Below are positions 52,127 to 61,055 of a stretch of DNA of 64,000 bases, piece by piece. Location: contig NZ_AUDS01000008.1 of NCBI RefSeq assembly GCF_000425585.1, positions 297,788-361,787 on the forward strand. The letters run 5' to 3'. Source of the DNA: Terrimonas ferruginea DSM 30193 (GTDB lineage Bacteria; Bacteroidota; Bacteroidia; Chitinophagales; Chitinophagaceae). The position numbers were made by a program, and so were the translations under genes. The notes below the pieces were generated by a model, which had not been told where the DNA came from, did not search any database, and worked only from the letters and a program-made list of their open reading frames with translations. Positions within the stretch are counted from its first letter, which is position 1. Each line of letters starts with the position of its first letter.

Positions 52127-52906
52127 TTAAAGTTCTTTACGTGCGTTGATTACATCCAGCAGTTCATCATGGATTTTTCCGTTGGTGGCCAGGATGCGGT
52201 GCTGATACGGGGAGTAATCATTTCCCTCAAAATCCGTTACACGGCCGCCGGCTTCTTCCACAATCAGGAAACCTGCTGCGCTGTCCCAGGCCTGCAATTT
52301 ATGTTCATAAAATCCATCGAACCGTCCGCAGGCAACCCAGCAAAGATCGATGGCCGCCGCACCGAGGCGACGCACGGGAATGCCTTTGCGTACCAGGCGC
52401 TCAAAAACCTCCAGCGGTCCGTTGGGCATATTGATATACGTATAAGGAAAACCGGTAACGAGGCAGGAATGCAATGTTTCGTGCTGGTCGCTTACGCGGA
52501 TGGGGCGGCCGTTAAGTGAGGCGCCTTGTCCTTTTTCTGCGAAAAATAATTCATCCATATGCGGATTGTATACACCGCCCATGATCACGGTGCCTTTATA
52601 TTCCAACCCGATCGATACACAATTCAGCGGAATGCCGTGGGCAAAATTGATGGTGCCGTCGATGGGATCGATGATCCATTTATAATCCGATTCCTGTTTC
52701 ACCTCGCCGGTTTCTTCACTCAGCAGGAAATGATCGGGAAAAGATTTGCGGATCACGGCAAAAATCGCCTGTTCCGAAGCATGGTCGGCTTCGGTAACGG
52801 GGTTGTTCACCCCTTCTTTATTGGTAATCTTAAATTCTTTATTAAAAAAACGGGTGATTTCTGCCCCGCCGGCCTGCAACGCCTCCAGTAATACTGTTTT
52901 AAGCAT
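52127..52906 (-). CDS. Inositol monophosphatase family protein (SuhB-like)
   Basis: A 259-residue Mg-dependent phosphatase. The metal motifs are LLSEETGE, WIIDPIDGTINFAHG and the C-terminal AWDSAAGFLIVEEAGG. Members dephosphorylate myo-inositol 1-phosphate or related sugars, and SuhB also acts in rRNA antitermination in Escherichia coli; which role applies here cannot be told. ATG at 52906 follows directly after a TATCTTTG box, so the TTG at 52912 would lie inside the promoter. Confidence 0.88.
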   Translation of the reverse strand: MLKTVLLEALQAGGAEITRFFNKEFKITNKEGVNNPVTEADHASEQAIFAVIRKSFPDHFLLSEETGEVKQESDYKWIIDPIDGTINFAHGIPLNCVSIGLEYKGTVIMGGVYNPHMDELFFAEKGQGASLNGRPIRVSDQHETLHSCLVTGFPYTYINMPNGPLEVFERLVRKGIPVRRLGAAAIDLCWVACGRFDGFYEHKLQAWDSAAGFLIVEEAGGRVTDFEGNDYSPYQHRILATNGKIHDELLDVINARKEL

Positions 52907-52909
52907 ACG

Positions 52910-52917
52910 CAAAGATA
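52910..52917 (-). promoter_or_regulatory. Candidate -7 box of suhB-thiL (TATCTTTG)
   Basis: Full TAnnTTTG match on the minus strand, three bases before ATG 52906, implying a nearly leaderless mRNA. Confidence 0.5.
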
Positions 52918-52992
52918 CTTAGACAAGGTGTGTTTTTGGGGTTACCGCTGGTTTAACTTTCTTTGCAGGGAATAATCTCAAACCGGACCAAC

Positions 52993-54933
52993 TTGGATCT
53001 ATCCGTTATCATAGTTAATTACAACGTCAAACATTTCCTGGAGCAGTGTCTTTACTCGGTGCGCAAAGCCTGTAATGGCCTGCAGGCGGAGATCCTGGTT
53101 ATTGACAACCGGTCTGCCGACGGCAGCCTTGCGTATCTGCAACCGGCCTTTCCCGATGTGCGGTTCATTGCCAACAAAGACAATGTCGGTTTTGGAAAAG
53201 CCTGTAACCAGGGGCTGGCCGTTTCCAAAGGAAAATATATTTTATTCCTCAACCCCGATACCATCGTTCCCGAAGATTGCTTTCTGCAATGCCGCGATTT
53301 CATGGAAGCGCATCCTGATGCGGGGGCATTGGGCATTCGCATGCTCGACGGCAGCGGACGCTTTCTCAAAGAATCCAAACGATCCTTTCCCTCACCGCTT
53401 ACCTCCTTTTTCAAACTCGCCGGACTGACCAGTTTGTTTCCGCGGTCAAAGGTCTTTGCACGATATCATTTAGGGCATCTTGAAGAAAAAACGGATCATG
53501 AGGTAGACGTACTGGCCGGCGCTTTTATGTGGATCCGCAAAACGGTGCTCGATAAAACCGGCGGCTTCGACGAAGCCTTTTTCATGTATGGTGAAGATGT
53601 AGACCTCAGCTACCGGATACAGGAGGCAGGATTTCGTAACTATTATTTCTCCGGCAGTTCCATCCTGCATTTCAAAGGCGAGAGCACCAAGAAGGGCAGC
53701 ATGAACTATGTGCGCATGTTTTACCAGGCCATGAGCATCTTTGTGCGCAAACATTATGGTGGCGGCAAAGCGGGATTGTTCAATGTGTTTATTCACCTGG
53801 CCATCTGGATGCGCGCGGTGCTGGCTGCCATCGGCAGCTTTATAAAAAAAGCGGGACTGCCGCTGATCGATCTTGTATTGATCATCGGTTCATTCTGGAT
53901 CGTAAAAGTAATCTGGTCGGGATATGTGCGGCCGGATATTCAATACTCGTCACAACTCTTGTGGATTGCTTTTCCCGCGTTTGCTTTTTTCTACCTCGTG
54001 GCCGCGTATTACGCGGGACTGTACGATAGAAGATATCATCGTTCGGAACTGATAAGCTCCACCTTATTAGCCACGCTTTTTTTATTGGCAGGATACTCGC
54101 TTTTACCGGAGCAATACCGTTTTTCGCGTGGTATTATTTTATTCGGCGCATTGCTTGGCTTTTTACTGCTGACATTGTTGCGAAGGATACTGGTGCGCAT
54201 GGATGTATTGCAGGAAACACGCAAAGAAGAAGAACACGTTACCACTGTTGTGGTTGGCAGCCCGCAGGAATATACGGAAACACTTCAGTTGATGAAAGAA
54301 GCGGGCCTGCAGGAACGTGTGCTCGGCCGCGTTGGCATTACCCCAAACGAAAACGGCGCCATTGGTTATTGGAAAGACCTGGTTTCCCTGCGGAAAATGG
54401 TGCCTTTCCGCGAAATTATTTATTGTGAGGGAGCGCTTCCTTTTGAAGAAATCGTGAACAATCTTGCTGCGCAACCGGCGAATGTAAAAATGAAACTGCG
54501 CGCGGCCGGTAGCAGAAGCATCGTCGGTAGTCATTCAAAAGACGATGCAGGCGAAGCACTATCAGGCGAAAACGGATTTGCACTGAGCGATCCGCATAAC
54601 CGCCGATTGAAACGCCTGATCGACTTTGGCCTGGCATTGCTTGCACTGCTGACATTCCCCATTCAATTGATATTGGTAAAAAAACCGTTGCACTTTTTAT
54701 ACCGTTGTGTGCAGGTGCTTGGTGCGCGCAAAACATGGATCGGCTATGCAGGAGGCGGAGCGGGGTTGCCTGCATTGCGGCCTGCCGTAATCGCTTCAAA
54801 CGGGCTTCCGGTATTGGCGCAGCAATTAACGGCAGAAAGTTTGCAGATGGTAGATTACTGGTATGCGCGGGACTATCGCCCGCTGCAGGATTTGCGTTTA
54901 TTGTGGCGTTCGTACCGCCGCCTGGGTAGTTAA
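52993..54933 (+). CDS. GT2 glycosyltransferase fused to a degenerate polyprenyl sugar-phosphate transferase
   Basis: About 646 residues. The first 280 form a GT-A fold rhamnosyltransferase-like domain: LSVIIVNYNVKHFLEQC, VIDNRSADGS, FLNPDTIV (DxD-like) and GEDVDLSYRIQEAG. Four or more transmembrane helices follow (about 300-410). Then comes a nucleotide-binding-like region (VTTVVVGSPQEYTETLQLM) and a C-terminal part (RRLKRLIDFGLALLALL to YWYARDYRPLQDLRLLWRS) resembling bacterial sugar transferases but lacking most of their catalytic core. No ATG is nearby; TTG 52993 (giving M-DLSVIIV) is the best start, with TTG 52963 as alternative. It is divergent from suhB. Confidence 0.75.
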   Translation: MDLSVIIVNYNVKHFLEQCLYSVRKACNGLQAEILVIDNRSADGSLAYLQPAFPDVRFIANKDNVGFGKACNQGLAVSKGKYILFLNPDTIVPEDCFLQCRDFMEAHPDAGALGIRMLDGSGRFLKESKRSFPSPLTSFFKLAGLTSLFPRSKVFARYHLGHLEEKTDHEVDVLAGAFMWIRKTVLDKTGGFDEAFFMYGEDVDLSYRIQEAGFRNYYFSGSSILHFKGESTKKGSMNYVRMFYQAMSIFVRKHYGGGKAGLFNVFIHLAIWMRAVLAAIGSFIKKAGLPLIDLVLIIGSFWIVKVIWSGYVRPDIQYSSQLLWIAFPAFAFFYLVAAYYAGLYDRRYHRSELISSTLLATLFLLAGYSLLPEQYRFSRGIILFGALLGFLLLTLLRRILVRMDVLQETRKEEEHVTTVVVGSPQEYTETLQLMKEAGLQERVLGRVGITPNENGAIGYWKDLVSLRKMVPFREIIYCEGALPFEEIVNNLAAQPANVKMKLRAAGSRSIVGSHSKDDAGEALSGENGFALSDPHNRRLKRLIDFGLALLALLTFPIQLILVKKPLHFLYRCVQVLGARKTWIGYAGGGAGLPALRPAVIASNGLPVLAQQLTAESLQMVDYWYARDYRPLQDLRLLWRSYRRLGS

Positions 54934-54987
54934 ACTCAAGCGGGGATTACACTATATTCGCACCAATTAACGCAAGAACTATTTCAT

Positions 54988-54995
54988 TAACTTTA
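54988..54995 (+). promoter_or_regulatory. Candidate -7 box of the GH3 gene (TAACTTTA)
   Basis: Seven of eight matches to TAnnTTTG, 24 bases before ATG 55020. Confidence 0.35.
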
Positions 54996-55019
54996 GGTTT
55001 TATGCGTACTGCATAACAT

Positions 55020-56555
55020 ATGGCTACGATAATTGATATTAAAATACCCAAGGCGATTGCCGCTGCACTGCGTATACCTCCCAACGACGCACGCCGCCAA
55101 CAACTGCGCGTGCTGAAAAAATTGCTGAAAAAAGCCCGGTTCACTGAATTTGGACAAAAATACCGGTTCGACGAAATCCTGCTCAACCGCGATCCCGCGC
55201 AAAAATTCCAGGAATTAGTTCCCGTTCACGATTACAACAAGATTTATGAGGAGTGGTGGAAAAAGACGCTCGACGGAACGCCCGATGTTACCTGGCCCGG
55301 TAAAATAAAATACTATGCACTCAGCTCCGGTACTTCCGAAGCTGCGAGTAAATATATTCCCATCACCAAAGAATTATTGCGGAGCAACAGCATCAACTAT
55401 GTGCGTCAGCTGATCAGTGTATTCGGTTATGAAGAAGCCAACCGTAAAGCGCTCACACGCGGTTTCCTGATGCTCGGCGGCGCCACTGACCTGCAAAAAG
55501 GCGAAGCAGGCTGGTTTGCCGGTGATCTCAGCGGCATCCTTGCGAAAAAAAGACCTTTCTGGTTCCAGACGTTTTATAAACCCGGCGGCCGCATCGCCGC
55601 CATGAAAGACTGGAATCAAAAACTGAGCGAAATAGTAGAACACGCCAAAGAATGGGATATCGGCTATATCGTAGGTGTGCCGGCCTGGTGCCAGATGTGT
55701 ATGGAAATGATCATCGAGCGCTACAAGGTGAAAAACATTCACGAGATCTGGCCCAACTTCGGCGTATTTGTGCACGGCGGCGTGGCCTTCGAACCTTATC
55801 GTAAAGGATTTGAAAAACTATTGGGCAGACCGATCGTTTATATTGAAAACTATCTGTCCAGCGAAGGATTTATCGGTTATAAAATGCGCGAACATGCCAA
55901 AGGCATGCAGCTCATTCTCAACAATAATATCTTCTTTGAATTTGTACCGTTCGACGACAAAAACTTCGATGCCGATGGCAAGATGGTAGAAAAGCCGGAA
56001 GCATTGATGATCCACCAGGTACAGGAAGGAAAAGAATATGCCCTGCTCATGAGCACCAACGCCGGCACCTGGCGTTATCTCATCGGCGACACCGTGAAAT
56101 TCGTGGACCTCGAGCGCCATGAAGTGGTGATCACCGGCAGAACAAAACACTTTTTGAGTCTCGTAGGCGAACACCTCAGCGTGGAAAACATGAACAAGGC
56201 GATCGAGGAAGCCAGCGAGCAATTCAACATCAGCATACCGGAGTTCACCGTGGTAGGATTTCCCTACGAAGGGTTCTTTGCACACAGATGGTACATAGCC
56301 ACCGATGATAAAGTAGATGCAGAGGCATTGCGCAAACATATCGATCAGACCTTGCGCAATATCAACGACGACTACGCTACCGAAAGAGACAGCGCATTGA
56401 AAGAAGTATTCCTGGAAGTGTTGCCGGAAGAAAAATTCATGCGATTTATGGAACTGAAAGGAAAACTGGGAAGCCAGCATAAATTTCCACGGGTGATGAA
56501 GGGGAAAATGTTAGATGAATGGAACCGATTCCTGGAAAAGGGATCGCTGACCTGA
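55020..56555 (+). CDS. GH3 family acyl-acid-amido synthetase-like protein
   Basis: A 511-residue adenylate-forming enzyme of the GH3 family, whose plant members conjugate auxin or jasmonate to amino acids. The ATP motif I is ALSSGTSEAASKYIP (about residues 99-113), motif II covers NYLSSEGFIGY, and motif III is WRYLIGDTVKFVD followed by GRTKHFLSLVGEHLS. Bacteroidota commonly carry one or two such genes of unknown substrate. It is cytoplasmic. It is followed by a LysE-type exporter after 43 bases, so a link between an amino acid conjugate and its export is conceivable but unproven. Confidence 0.88.
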   Translation: MATIIDIKIPKAIAAALRIPPNDARRQQLRVLKKLLKKARFTEFGQKYRFDEILLNRDPAQKFQELVPVHDYNKIYEEWWKKTLDGTPDVTWPGKIKYYALSSGTSEAASKYIPITKELLRSNSINYVRQLISVFGYEEANRKALTRGFLMLGGATDLQKGEAGWFAGDLSGILAKKRPFWFQTFYKPGGRIAAMKDWNQKLSEIVEHAKEWDIGYIVGVPAWCQMCMEMIIERYKVKNIHEIWPNFGVFVHGGVAFEPYRKGFEKLLGRPIVYIENYLSSEGFIGYKMREHAKGMQLILNNNIFFEFVPFDDKNFDADGKMVEKPEALMIHQVQEGKEYALLMSTNAGTWRYLIGDTVKFVDLERHEVVITGRTKHFLSLVGEHLSVENMNKAIEEASEQFNISIPEFTVVGFPYEGFFAHRWYIATDDKVDAEALRKHIDQTLRNINDDYATERDSALKEVFLEVLPEEKFMRFMELKGKLGSQHKFPRVMKGKMLDEWNRFLEKGSLT

Positions 56556-56598
56556 TTGTTAACCGGCGTCTCCGTTGCATCGCCACACTCGACAACGT

Positions 56599-57228
56599 AT
56601 GATTGAGGCCTTTCTGAAAGGAATTACACTTGGATTGTTACTGAGCATTACTGTTGGCCCGGTCCTCTTTTCTATTATCAAACAAAGCCTGAACAGTGGT
56701 CATCGAGGCGGCATGGCTTTCGTGCTTGGCGTATCGGCGAGCGATATTGCACTCGTGCTGGTGAGCAACGTATTCAGTGAACTATTCAGCAGCATCAGCG
56801 CACACAGAACCGGCATTGGTATTGCCGGCAGCATCTTCCTGATCGTGATGGGCGCTTATTTTCTTTTCTTTAAAAAAATCAAGATCAACGAGCAGGGACA
56901 ACCTTCGCTGATCAAATTCCGCAAGCGGGATTATGCCCGGATCTTTTTGTCGGGCTTTTTCATGAACACACTCAACCCGGCGGTATTTCTCTTCTGGTTA
57001 ACCACTTCAACCACCGTTGTCAACCATACCGTGGAGCAGCGCATCGTTATCTTCCTTACCTGTCTGGCCTTTGTACTGGCCGGCGACATGGCCAAAGTAA
57101 TGCTGGCCGGCAAAATCCGCAACCGCCTTACGCCGCACAATATTCACCTGGTAAACCGGATCAACGGCATGATCCTGATCGGGTTTGGCATTGCCCTGAT
57201 CTGGGGGCTGCTGACTTATGCGAAGTGA
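56599..57228 (+). CDS. LysE family amino acid exporter
   Basis: A 209-residue inner-membrane protein with about six helices. GLLLSITVGPVLFSIIKQSLNSGHRGG is the N-terminal LysE/RhtB signature region (split here: ITVGPVLF and GHRGGMAFVLGVS), and FMNTLNPAVFLFWL the second conserved loop. It exports amino acids or small metabolites by proton exchange. I chose ATG at 56599, beginning MIEAFLKG; the longer frame adds a basic tail without support. It is the last gene of the conserved block: downstream the base composition changes and genes switch to the minus strand. Confidence 0.85.
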   Translation: MIEAFLKGITLGLLLSITVGPVLFSIIKQSLNSGHRGGMAFVLGVSASDIALVLVSNVFSELFSSISAHRTGIGIAGSIFLIVMGAYFLFFKKIKINEQGQPSLIKFRKRDYARIFLSGFFMNTLNPAVFLFWLTTSTTVVNHTVEQRIVIFLTCLAFVLAGDMAKVMLAGKIRNRLTPHNIHLVNRINGMILIGFGIALIWGLLTYAK

Positions 57229-57497
57229 TTAGTTTGAATAAATTCACAGAAAGGGCTTCATTTTTTAATCCCCTCTTTTTATAATATTTTAATGTTGTTG
57301 ATAGTTTTGATTTTTTGTCGGAATAAATCGACTATTGACTAATCTTTTGCAGATATACGTTTTACTATAAACAGAATATTTGTTCATACTGCAATACTTA
57401 TCTTATAGGATACGTCATAATTAACGTCCAACCTCATCCAAGCTTATCCCCAAAATATTGCCTATGTAAATCGTAAGGGCAGCCGTGATCTAATCAG

Positions 57498-58055
57498 TTA
57501 TTCTGCTTTCAATTCCCAATAACGCTCATCTTTTCTGTCATATCTGATCAAACCGGATGATTTACTCCAATACAACCGAACAACGTAATCACTGCGTTGA
57601 TAGAAATCTTTTGCGTATTCATCCGGTATGATAAGAAAAACATCATCATATTTTTTGTAGGAGGTTTCAAACGTAATCGGTGTTGCCAGACTATCAATAT
57701 TCACCGGGGTAATTCGATAAAAAACAGCATTTTCGGTTGACAAATTAAAAACAAGTTCAGTTTTATCTTCTCTATTTTTTTTTACCTTGAAAAAAATTAA
57801 AGTCGGACGTTGTACTTGATTTTTGGAAAAGACACAAACTTCTTCGCATTCAACGCCTCCCACTGCTGCATCTGGATGCGCCATGATAGTATCTTTTCTA
57901 ATAAAATGCAAGGAGTCTGAATCTGTTCCAGGTGATTCGAAAATTAAATTTTCCGTACCATGGTAAGGCATCCAATTGTAATCTTCTGACGATAGTGTAT
58001 TTTGCTTCCCACAAGACAAAGAAATTATAGCTAAGAAAACAAATAAAAGTTTCAT
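57498..58055 (-). CDS. Lipoprotein, candidate immunity protein for the lipase-like toxin tip
   Basis: A 185-residue lipoprotein: signal MKLLFVFLAIISLSC with Cys15 as lipidation site. The rest is a beta-rich domain with no recognised family. It lies 15 bases downstream of the lipase-like Rhs tip and on the same strand, which is the position of an immunity gene in polymorphic toxin systems. A membrane-anchored immunity protein would suit a toxin acting on membrane lipids from the periplasmic side. The 269 bases between its stop and the exporter gene are AT-rich and show no gene. Confidence 0.5.
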   Translation of the reverse strand: MKLLFVFLAIISLSCGKQNTLSSEDYNWMPYHGTENLIFESPGTDSDSLHFIRKDTIMAHPDAAVGGVECEEVCVFSKNQVQRPTLIFFKVKKNREDKTELVFNLSTENAVFYRITPVNIDSLATPITFETSYKKYDDVFLIIPDEYAKDFYQRSDYVVRLYWSKSSGLIRYDRKDERYWELKAE

Positions 58056-58070
58056 TTAGTCTGATTTGAA

Positions 58071-58643
58071 TTATTTATACTCTGTAACATTAATCCCTAA
58101 TGATCTCCAGTATTTTGCGAGGTCATCTATCCAAGTATCTACCATATGACCGCCCAGTCCACCATTGTATTCCTCTCGCTGTACCCCCCAAGTCGCCCCT
58201 TTTATTTGTTTATAAGATGATTTTCCGAACAGGTCAGCTATAATACCCTTAGAAGAAACTTTGTCAGTTTTGGTAGAGAATTGTCGGCCAAGTACGCCTT
58301 TTGGATGTGTTATATCGCCTGGTTGATGTGGAGAAAGATAATCGACAAATTCGATAAGTGCGCCATACTTTGAGTGCTGGGATAGGGCTGAAGTTATTCC
58401 CGCGGCATATGCTGCACCTTGACTATGACCAACAATTTTTATGGTTTCGCCTTCTTGTAATGATATTTTTCCCGACTCTAGCTGAGCTATAAGATCAGCT
58501 CCTGCTTTAGCTCCTTCCTTAAACCTAGCACTTGCTGACGCCTTTGGTGTAAATGATCCGTTAGTATAATATGCCTGTTCTCCTTTAAAATCACGATGGT
58601 ATTGCATATAAGCATTATCTATCCCTTCCCAGTATGAAAACAT
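58071..58643 (-). CDS. Orphan Rhs toxin tip, lipase/alpha-beta hydrolase-like
   Basis: A 190-residue frame with the nucleophile elbow VGHSQGAAYAAGI (GHSQG), an upstream helical region (FKEGAKAGADLIAQLESGK) and a possible catalytic Asp/His further on (FVDYLSPHQPGD, GLGGHMVDTW), as in class 3 lipase-like folds. The frame continues upstream of the first ATG through SHWYNDGPRNDG to a TAA (58683-58685), beyond which lies the Rhs piece MAGDKVDVFG (from 58715). In the related remnant at 60.7 kb the equivalent codon reads Lys (FGKNHWY), so the stop probably separates the tip from its Rhs carrier. It may be silent or expressed as a fragment. Confidence 0.6.
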   Translation of the reverse strand: MFSYWEGIDNAYMQYHRDFKGEQAYYTNGSFTPKASASARFKEGAKAGADLIAQLESGKISLQEGETIKIVGHSQGAAYAAGITSALSQHSKYGALIEFVDYLSPHQPGDITHPKGVLGRQFSTKTDKVSSKGIIADLFGKSSYKQIKGATWGVQREEYNGGLGGHMVDTWIDDLAKYWRSLGINVTEYK

Positions 58644-58737
58644 TTTCCCGTCATTTCTAGGTCCATCATTATACCAATGGCTTTAGCCAAACACATCCAC
58701 CTTGTCTCCTGCCATCTTTTATGCCTAACAATAAAGT

Positions 58738-59328
58738 CTACTCTTTATTATCACAGCCCACATAAGGAGGTTCATAGTAACCGATAGCCTTAGTTGTGTT
58801 TACAACCTTGTATTTGTAAATATTATTACGGCAAAAGAAATAGTCCGCTCCTTTCTGTGAACCATCAGTAAGCCTTTCCGGAAGCGAAGTACGGCTGTCG
58901 ATATCCGTTTGAATCAGATTATACTTGCTTAAAAGATTCATGGTTTCTGAAGTTGGGGCAACTCCCTCTTCCCACCAGTAAAACAATTTACCTCTTATCT
59001 CCAAAGCATGAGTTGGACACATTTTAGCAGAAAACTGCTTATTGCCTGAAATAATATTCACAGCCAGGATCCTATCGTAAATCTGTCCCCGTACCCATTT
59101 ATATACCTGACTATCCGATTTCACCAACTCCATCTTATATAGTGTGTCATACCGGGTTACGACAAATACTTTTTCCTTTTTAAACTGTTTGTTAGTCTTT
59201 GCATAATCCGCAATAGCAACTTCTATTGGGCCATCTGTATGTTTGCCTTTTGTATCCGAAACCCTTGTAGTAGTACAACTAATAAAAACAGACATACTTA
59301 TAGCGGCAGTACTTAACATTTTTCTCAT
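58738..59328 (-). CDS. Lipoprotein, candidate immunity protein for the JAB-like toxin
   Basis: A 196-residue lipoprotein with signal ending SMSVFISC, followed by a threonine-rich spacer and a beta-rich domain (KVFVVTRYDTLYKMELV, LYYWWEEG-like KLFYWWEEGV). Family not recognised. It follows the Rhs-JAB gene by 25 bases on the same strand. I chose ATG at 59328 because it gives the lipoprotein signal; the longer frame overlaps the toxin gene. Its position suggests an immunity role. Confidence 0.5.
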   Translation of the reverse strand: MRKMLSTAAISMSVFISCTTTRVSDTKGKHTDGPIEVAIADYAKTNKQFKKEKVFVVTRYDTLYKMELVKSDSQVYKWVRGQIYDRILAVNIISGNKQFSAKMCPTHALEIRGKLFYWWEEGVAPTSETMNLLSKYNLIQTDIDSRTSLPERLTDGSQKGADYFFCRNNIYKYKVVNTTKAIGYYEPPYVGCDNKE

Positions 59329-59353
59329 TGAAACGTATTTATGCTTATCGCTT

Positions 59354-60322
59354 TTAAAACCCTGTTGTATAATCAATCTTAAACGGGTATGAATCACCAT
59401 AAGCCAGAGGAGCTGTTAATAAATAGAACTTTAACGCCGGCATTAATTTTAATGCCTCGTCTCGCGTTTCTATATCTCGCTTGGATGGCACTATTCGATC
59501 TGATGTACTTATGTTAGTACTAGGATGAGTATGAAAAAAACCATTTAAAGTAAGCCCTTTCCTTAGTCCTTCTACGTGGCCCGCTGAAAACGATTGAGTA
59601 AACGTATTCCCTCCGTAAGCGCCAAAGCTAATATGAGTTGTACCTCCCTCCCCGAAATAAGCACCCTTAATTTCCACACCCAGATAATCAGACAGCCTTA
59701 GTGGGAATGTTTCTACACCTTTTTCGGTGGGCTGATCTTTTCCGCCAATCGTAATTAAATTATGCTTATCCTTAAAGTTCATCCCGTTTTTCAAGATACC
59801 TTTTTCAATATCATCAACAGCAACTTTAGCCATTCCCTCTTTTTTATATTTTACTTCCCCTTTTCTATTTGTTTTTAGAATCCTATCAGGCTGATCATTT
59901 TTGGCTCCAATCTGAGTCACTTCGCCTGTTTTACGATTAAAGGTAAAATCTGTCAGTCCAGTAGGATCAATGTTGAGTACCGGATTATTACTTCCATAAT
60001 TATTAGTCGTAAGCCAATGTTTCTTTTCTGAAAGCGGGTCAATCATATGCCACCGTCCCATCTGGTTATCATACATCCTCGCGCCATAATCCATCCACTC
60101 CAACCCGCTACCATCACTAAACTCTTCCCACTGTTCTTCTTTACCGTTGTACTTAAACCGGTTCTTCAACTCGCCGGCCGCTTTATGGCTTATCCCCGCC
60201 ATCGTCATCCCGAATTCTCGGGACAATGGATAATAATGGGTCTCTTCGAGTAAGGGGCATCGCGTGTGTACTAATTGGGTCCCGAAGGTTCGGGATATCA
60301 AAGAATGCCGAAGTATCGGCAC
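59354..60322 (-). CDS. Rhs core fragment with JAB-like C-terminal toxin domain
   Basis: A 322-residue frame. Its N-terminal part is the Rhs-associated core: [43 protein letters not shown] and the junction [12 protein letters not shown]. The tip of about 190 residues then carries [15 protein letters not shown], an HxHP...SD arrangement like the metal site of JAB/JAMM peptidase-type toxins. Relative to the window-edge Rhs copy, six residues (LSREFG) encoded by a 16-bp palindrome interrupt [11 protein letters not shown]. The GTG 'start' is created by upstream palindromic DNA, so the piece is probably a displaced cassette rather than an intact gene. Confidence 0.65.
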   Translation of the reverse strand: MPILRHSLISRTFGTQLVHTRCPLLEETHYYPLSREFGMTMAGISHKAAGELKNRFKYNGKEEQWEEFSDGSGLEWMDYGARMYDNQMGRWHMIDPLSEKKHWLTTNNYGSNNPVLNIDPTGLTDFTFNRKTGEVTQIGAKNDQPDRILKTNRKGEVKYKKEGMAKVAVDDIEKGILKNGMNFKDKHNLITIGGKDQPTEKGVETFPLRLSDYLGVEIKGAYFGEGGTTHISFGAYGGNTFTQSFSAGHVEGLRKGLTLNGFFHTHPSTNISTSDRIVPSKRDIETRDEALKLMPALKFYLLTAPLAYGDSYPFKIDYTTGF

Positions 60323-60774
60323 AGGGCATTCACGGGACTCTCATTACTCACATAGACATAAAGATAACCGTTTTTGATGGCAGCGAGATTTTGCAAGTCT
60401 GAGAAGTGATCCTTGATAAAACCAGTCGGATTTACCGGGCTGGCGCCACCGCTGACCATCTTAAATTATTCGTCGAAGAAGATGTAGTTGATAAAGGCGT
60501 TGGGGCGTTGCGGGTAGCTCGCATCGTCACGGCTTGGGTCATTGATAAAGGCGCCAAGCGGCGTAGTGATATCGGTGATCGCATTCAACTGGCTGGCCGT
60601 GGCTTTGCCGGCGGCAGCGCTGCCCGGAGCACCGAGTAAACCGGATAAGATATCCAGCATCACCGGTGCCACATTGGGCGAGCCGGAGGTATTGGGTGTA
60701 TACCAATGGTTTTTCCCAAAAACATCCACCTTGTCTCCCGCCATTACTTTCAGCGTATGCCGCATTTTTTTAGG
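60323..60774 (-). pseudogene. Broken Rhs segment upstream of the JAB cassette
   Basis: Codes MRHTLKVMAGDKVDVFGK and the conserved Rhs stretch up to FINYIFFDE, then meets TAA (60466-60468) where the copy at 63.9 kb has CAA (FFDEQFKMV). The frame resumes (FKMVSGGASPVNPTGF to [11 protein letters not shown]) and ends at TGA after the palindrome TGCCGATACTTCGGCA. DNA is roughly 95% identical to 63788-64000 across about 200 bases. Confidence 0.8.
60339..60551. repeat. Rhs direct repeat, displaced copy
   Basis: Near-identical to 63788-64000 (offset 3449 bases), with only scattered substitutions including the nonsense change at 60466-60468. This would support homologous recombination between Rhs cassettes. 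Confidence 0.8.
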
Positions 60775-60788
60775 ATTTCACCTTAAAA

Positions 60789-61055
60789 TTAAACTGAAGC
60801 ACAAACAAGAGTATATGTAAATGTTTTTAAATCAATTGAAATATGTTGCTTTAATAGCGTTTGGATTGATCGTAATTGGTTTTCATTTAAAATATAACCT
60901 TCATATAACAAGGGATCGTCCTTCCTAGGGACAACTATTTCCAACAATTTTTCAAAAGGTATTATATCTACGTTTATCTCGAACGTAGCTTCATAGGTAC
61001 CAATTTTACATACATCAATCCACCGTTCAAGCTTGGTCGTCATATTCGTAATCAT
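60789..61055 (-). CDS. Small candidate immunity protein for the colicin E3-like toxin
   Basis: An 88-residue soluble acidic-to-neutral protein without signal peptide. It does not visibly resemble the known colicin E3 immunity protein. The ATG directly follows the TAA of the RNase tip, so expression would be coupled. A cytoplasmic location fits protection of the ribosome against an RNase tip. Confidence 0.5.
   Translation of the reverse strand: MITNMTTKLERWIDVCKIGTYEATFEINVDIIPFEKLLEIVVPRKDDPLLYEGYILNENQLRSIQTLLKQHISIDLKTFTYTLVCASV

Noticed and set aside
57440..57450. TTATCCCCA, a DnaA-box-like sequence in the AT-rich gap after the exporter gene
   Set aside because: It is a single imperfect box without neighbours; not an origin.
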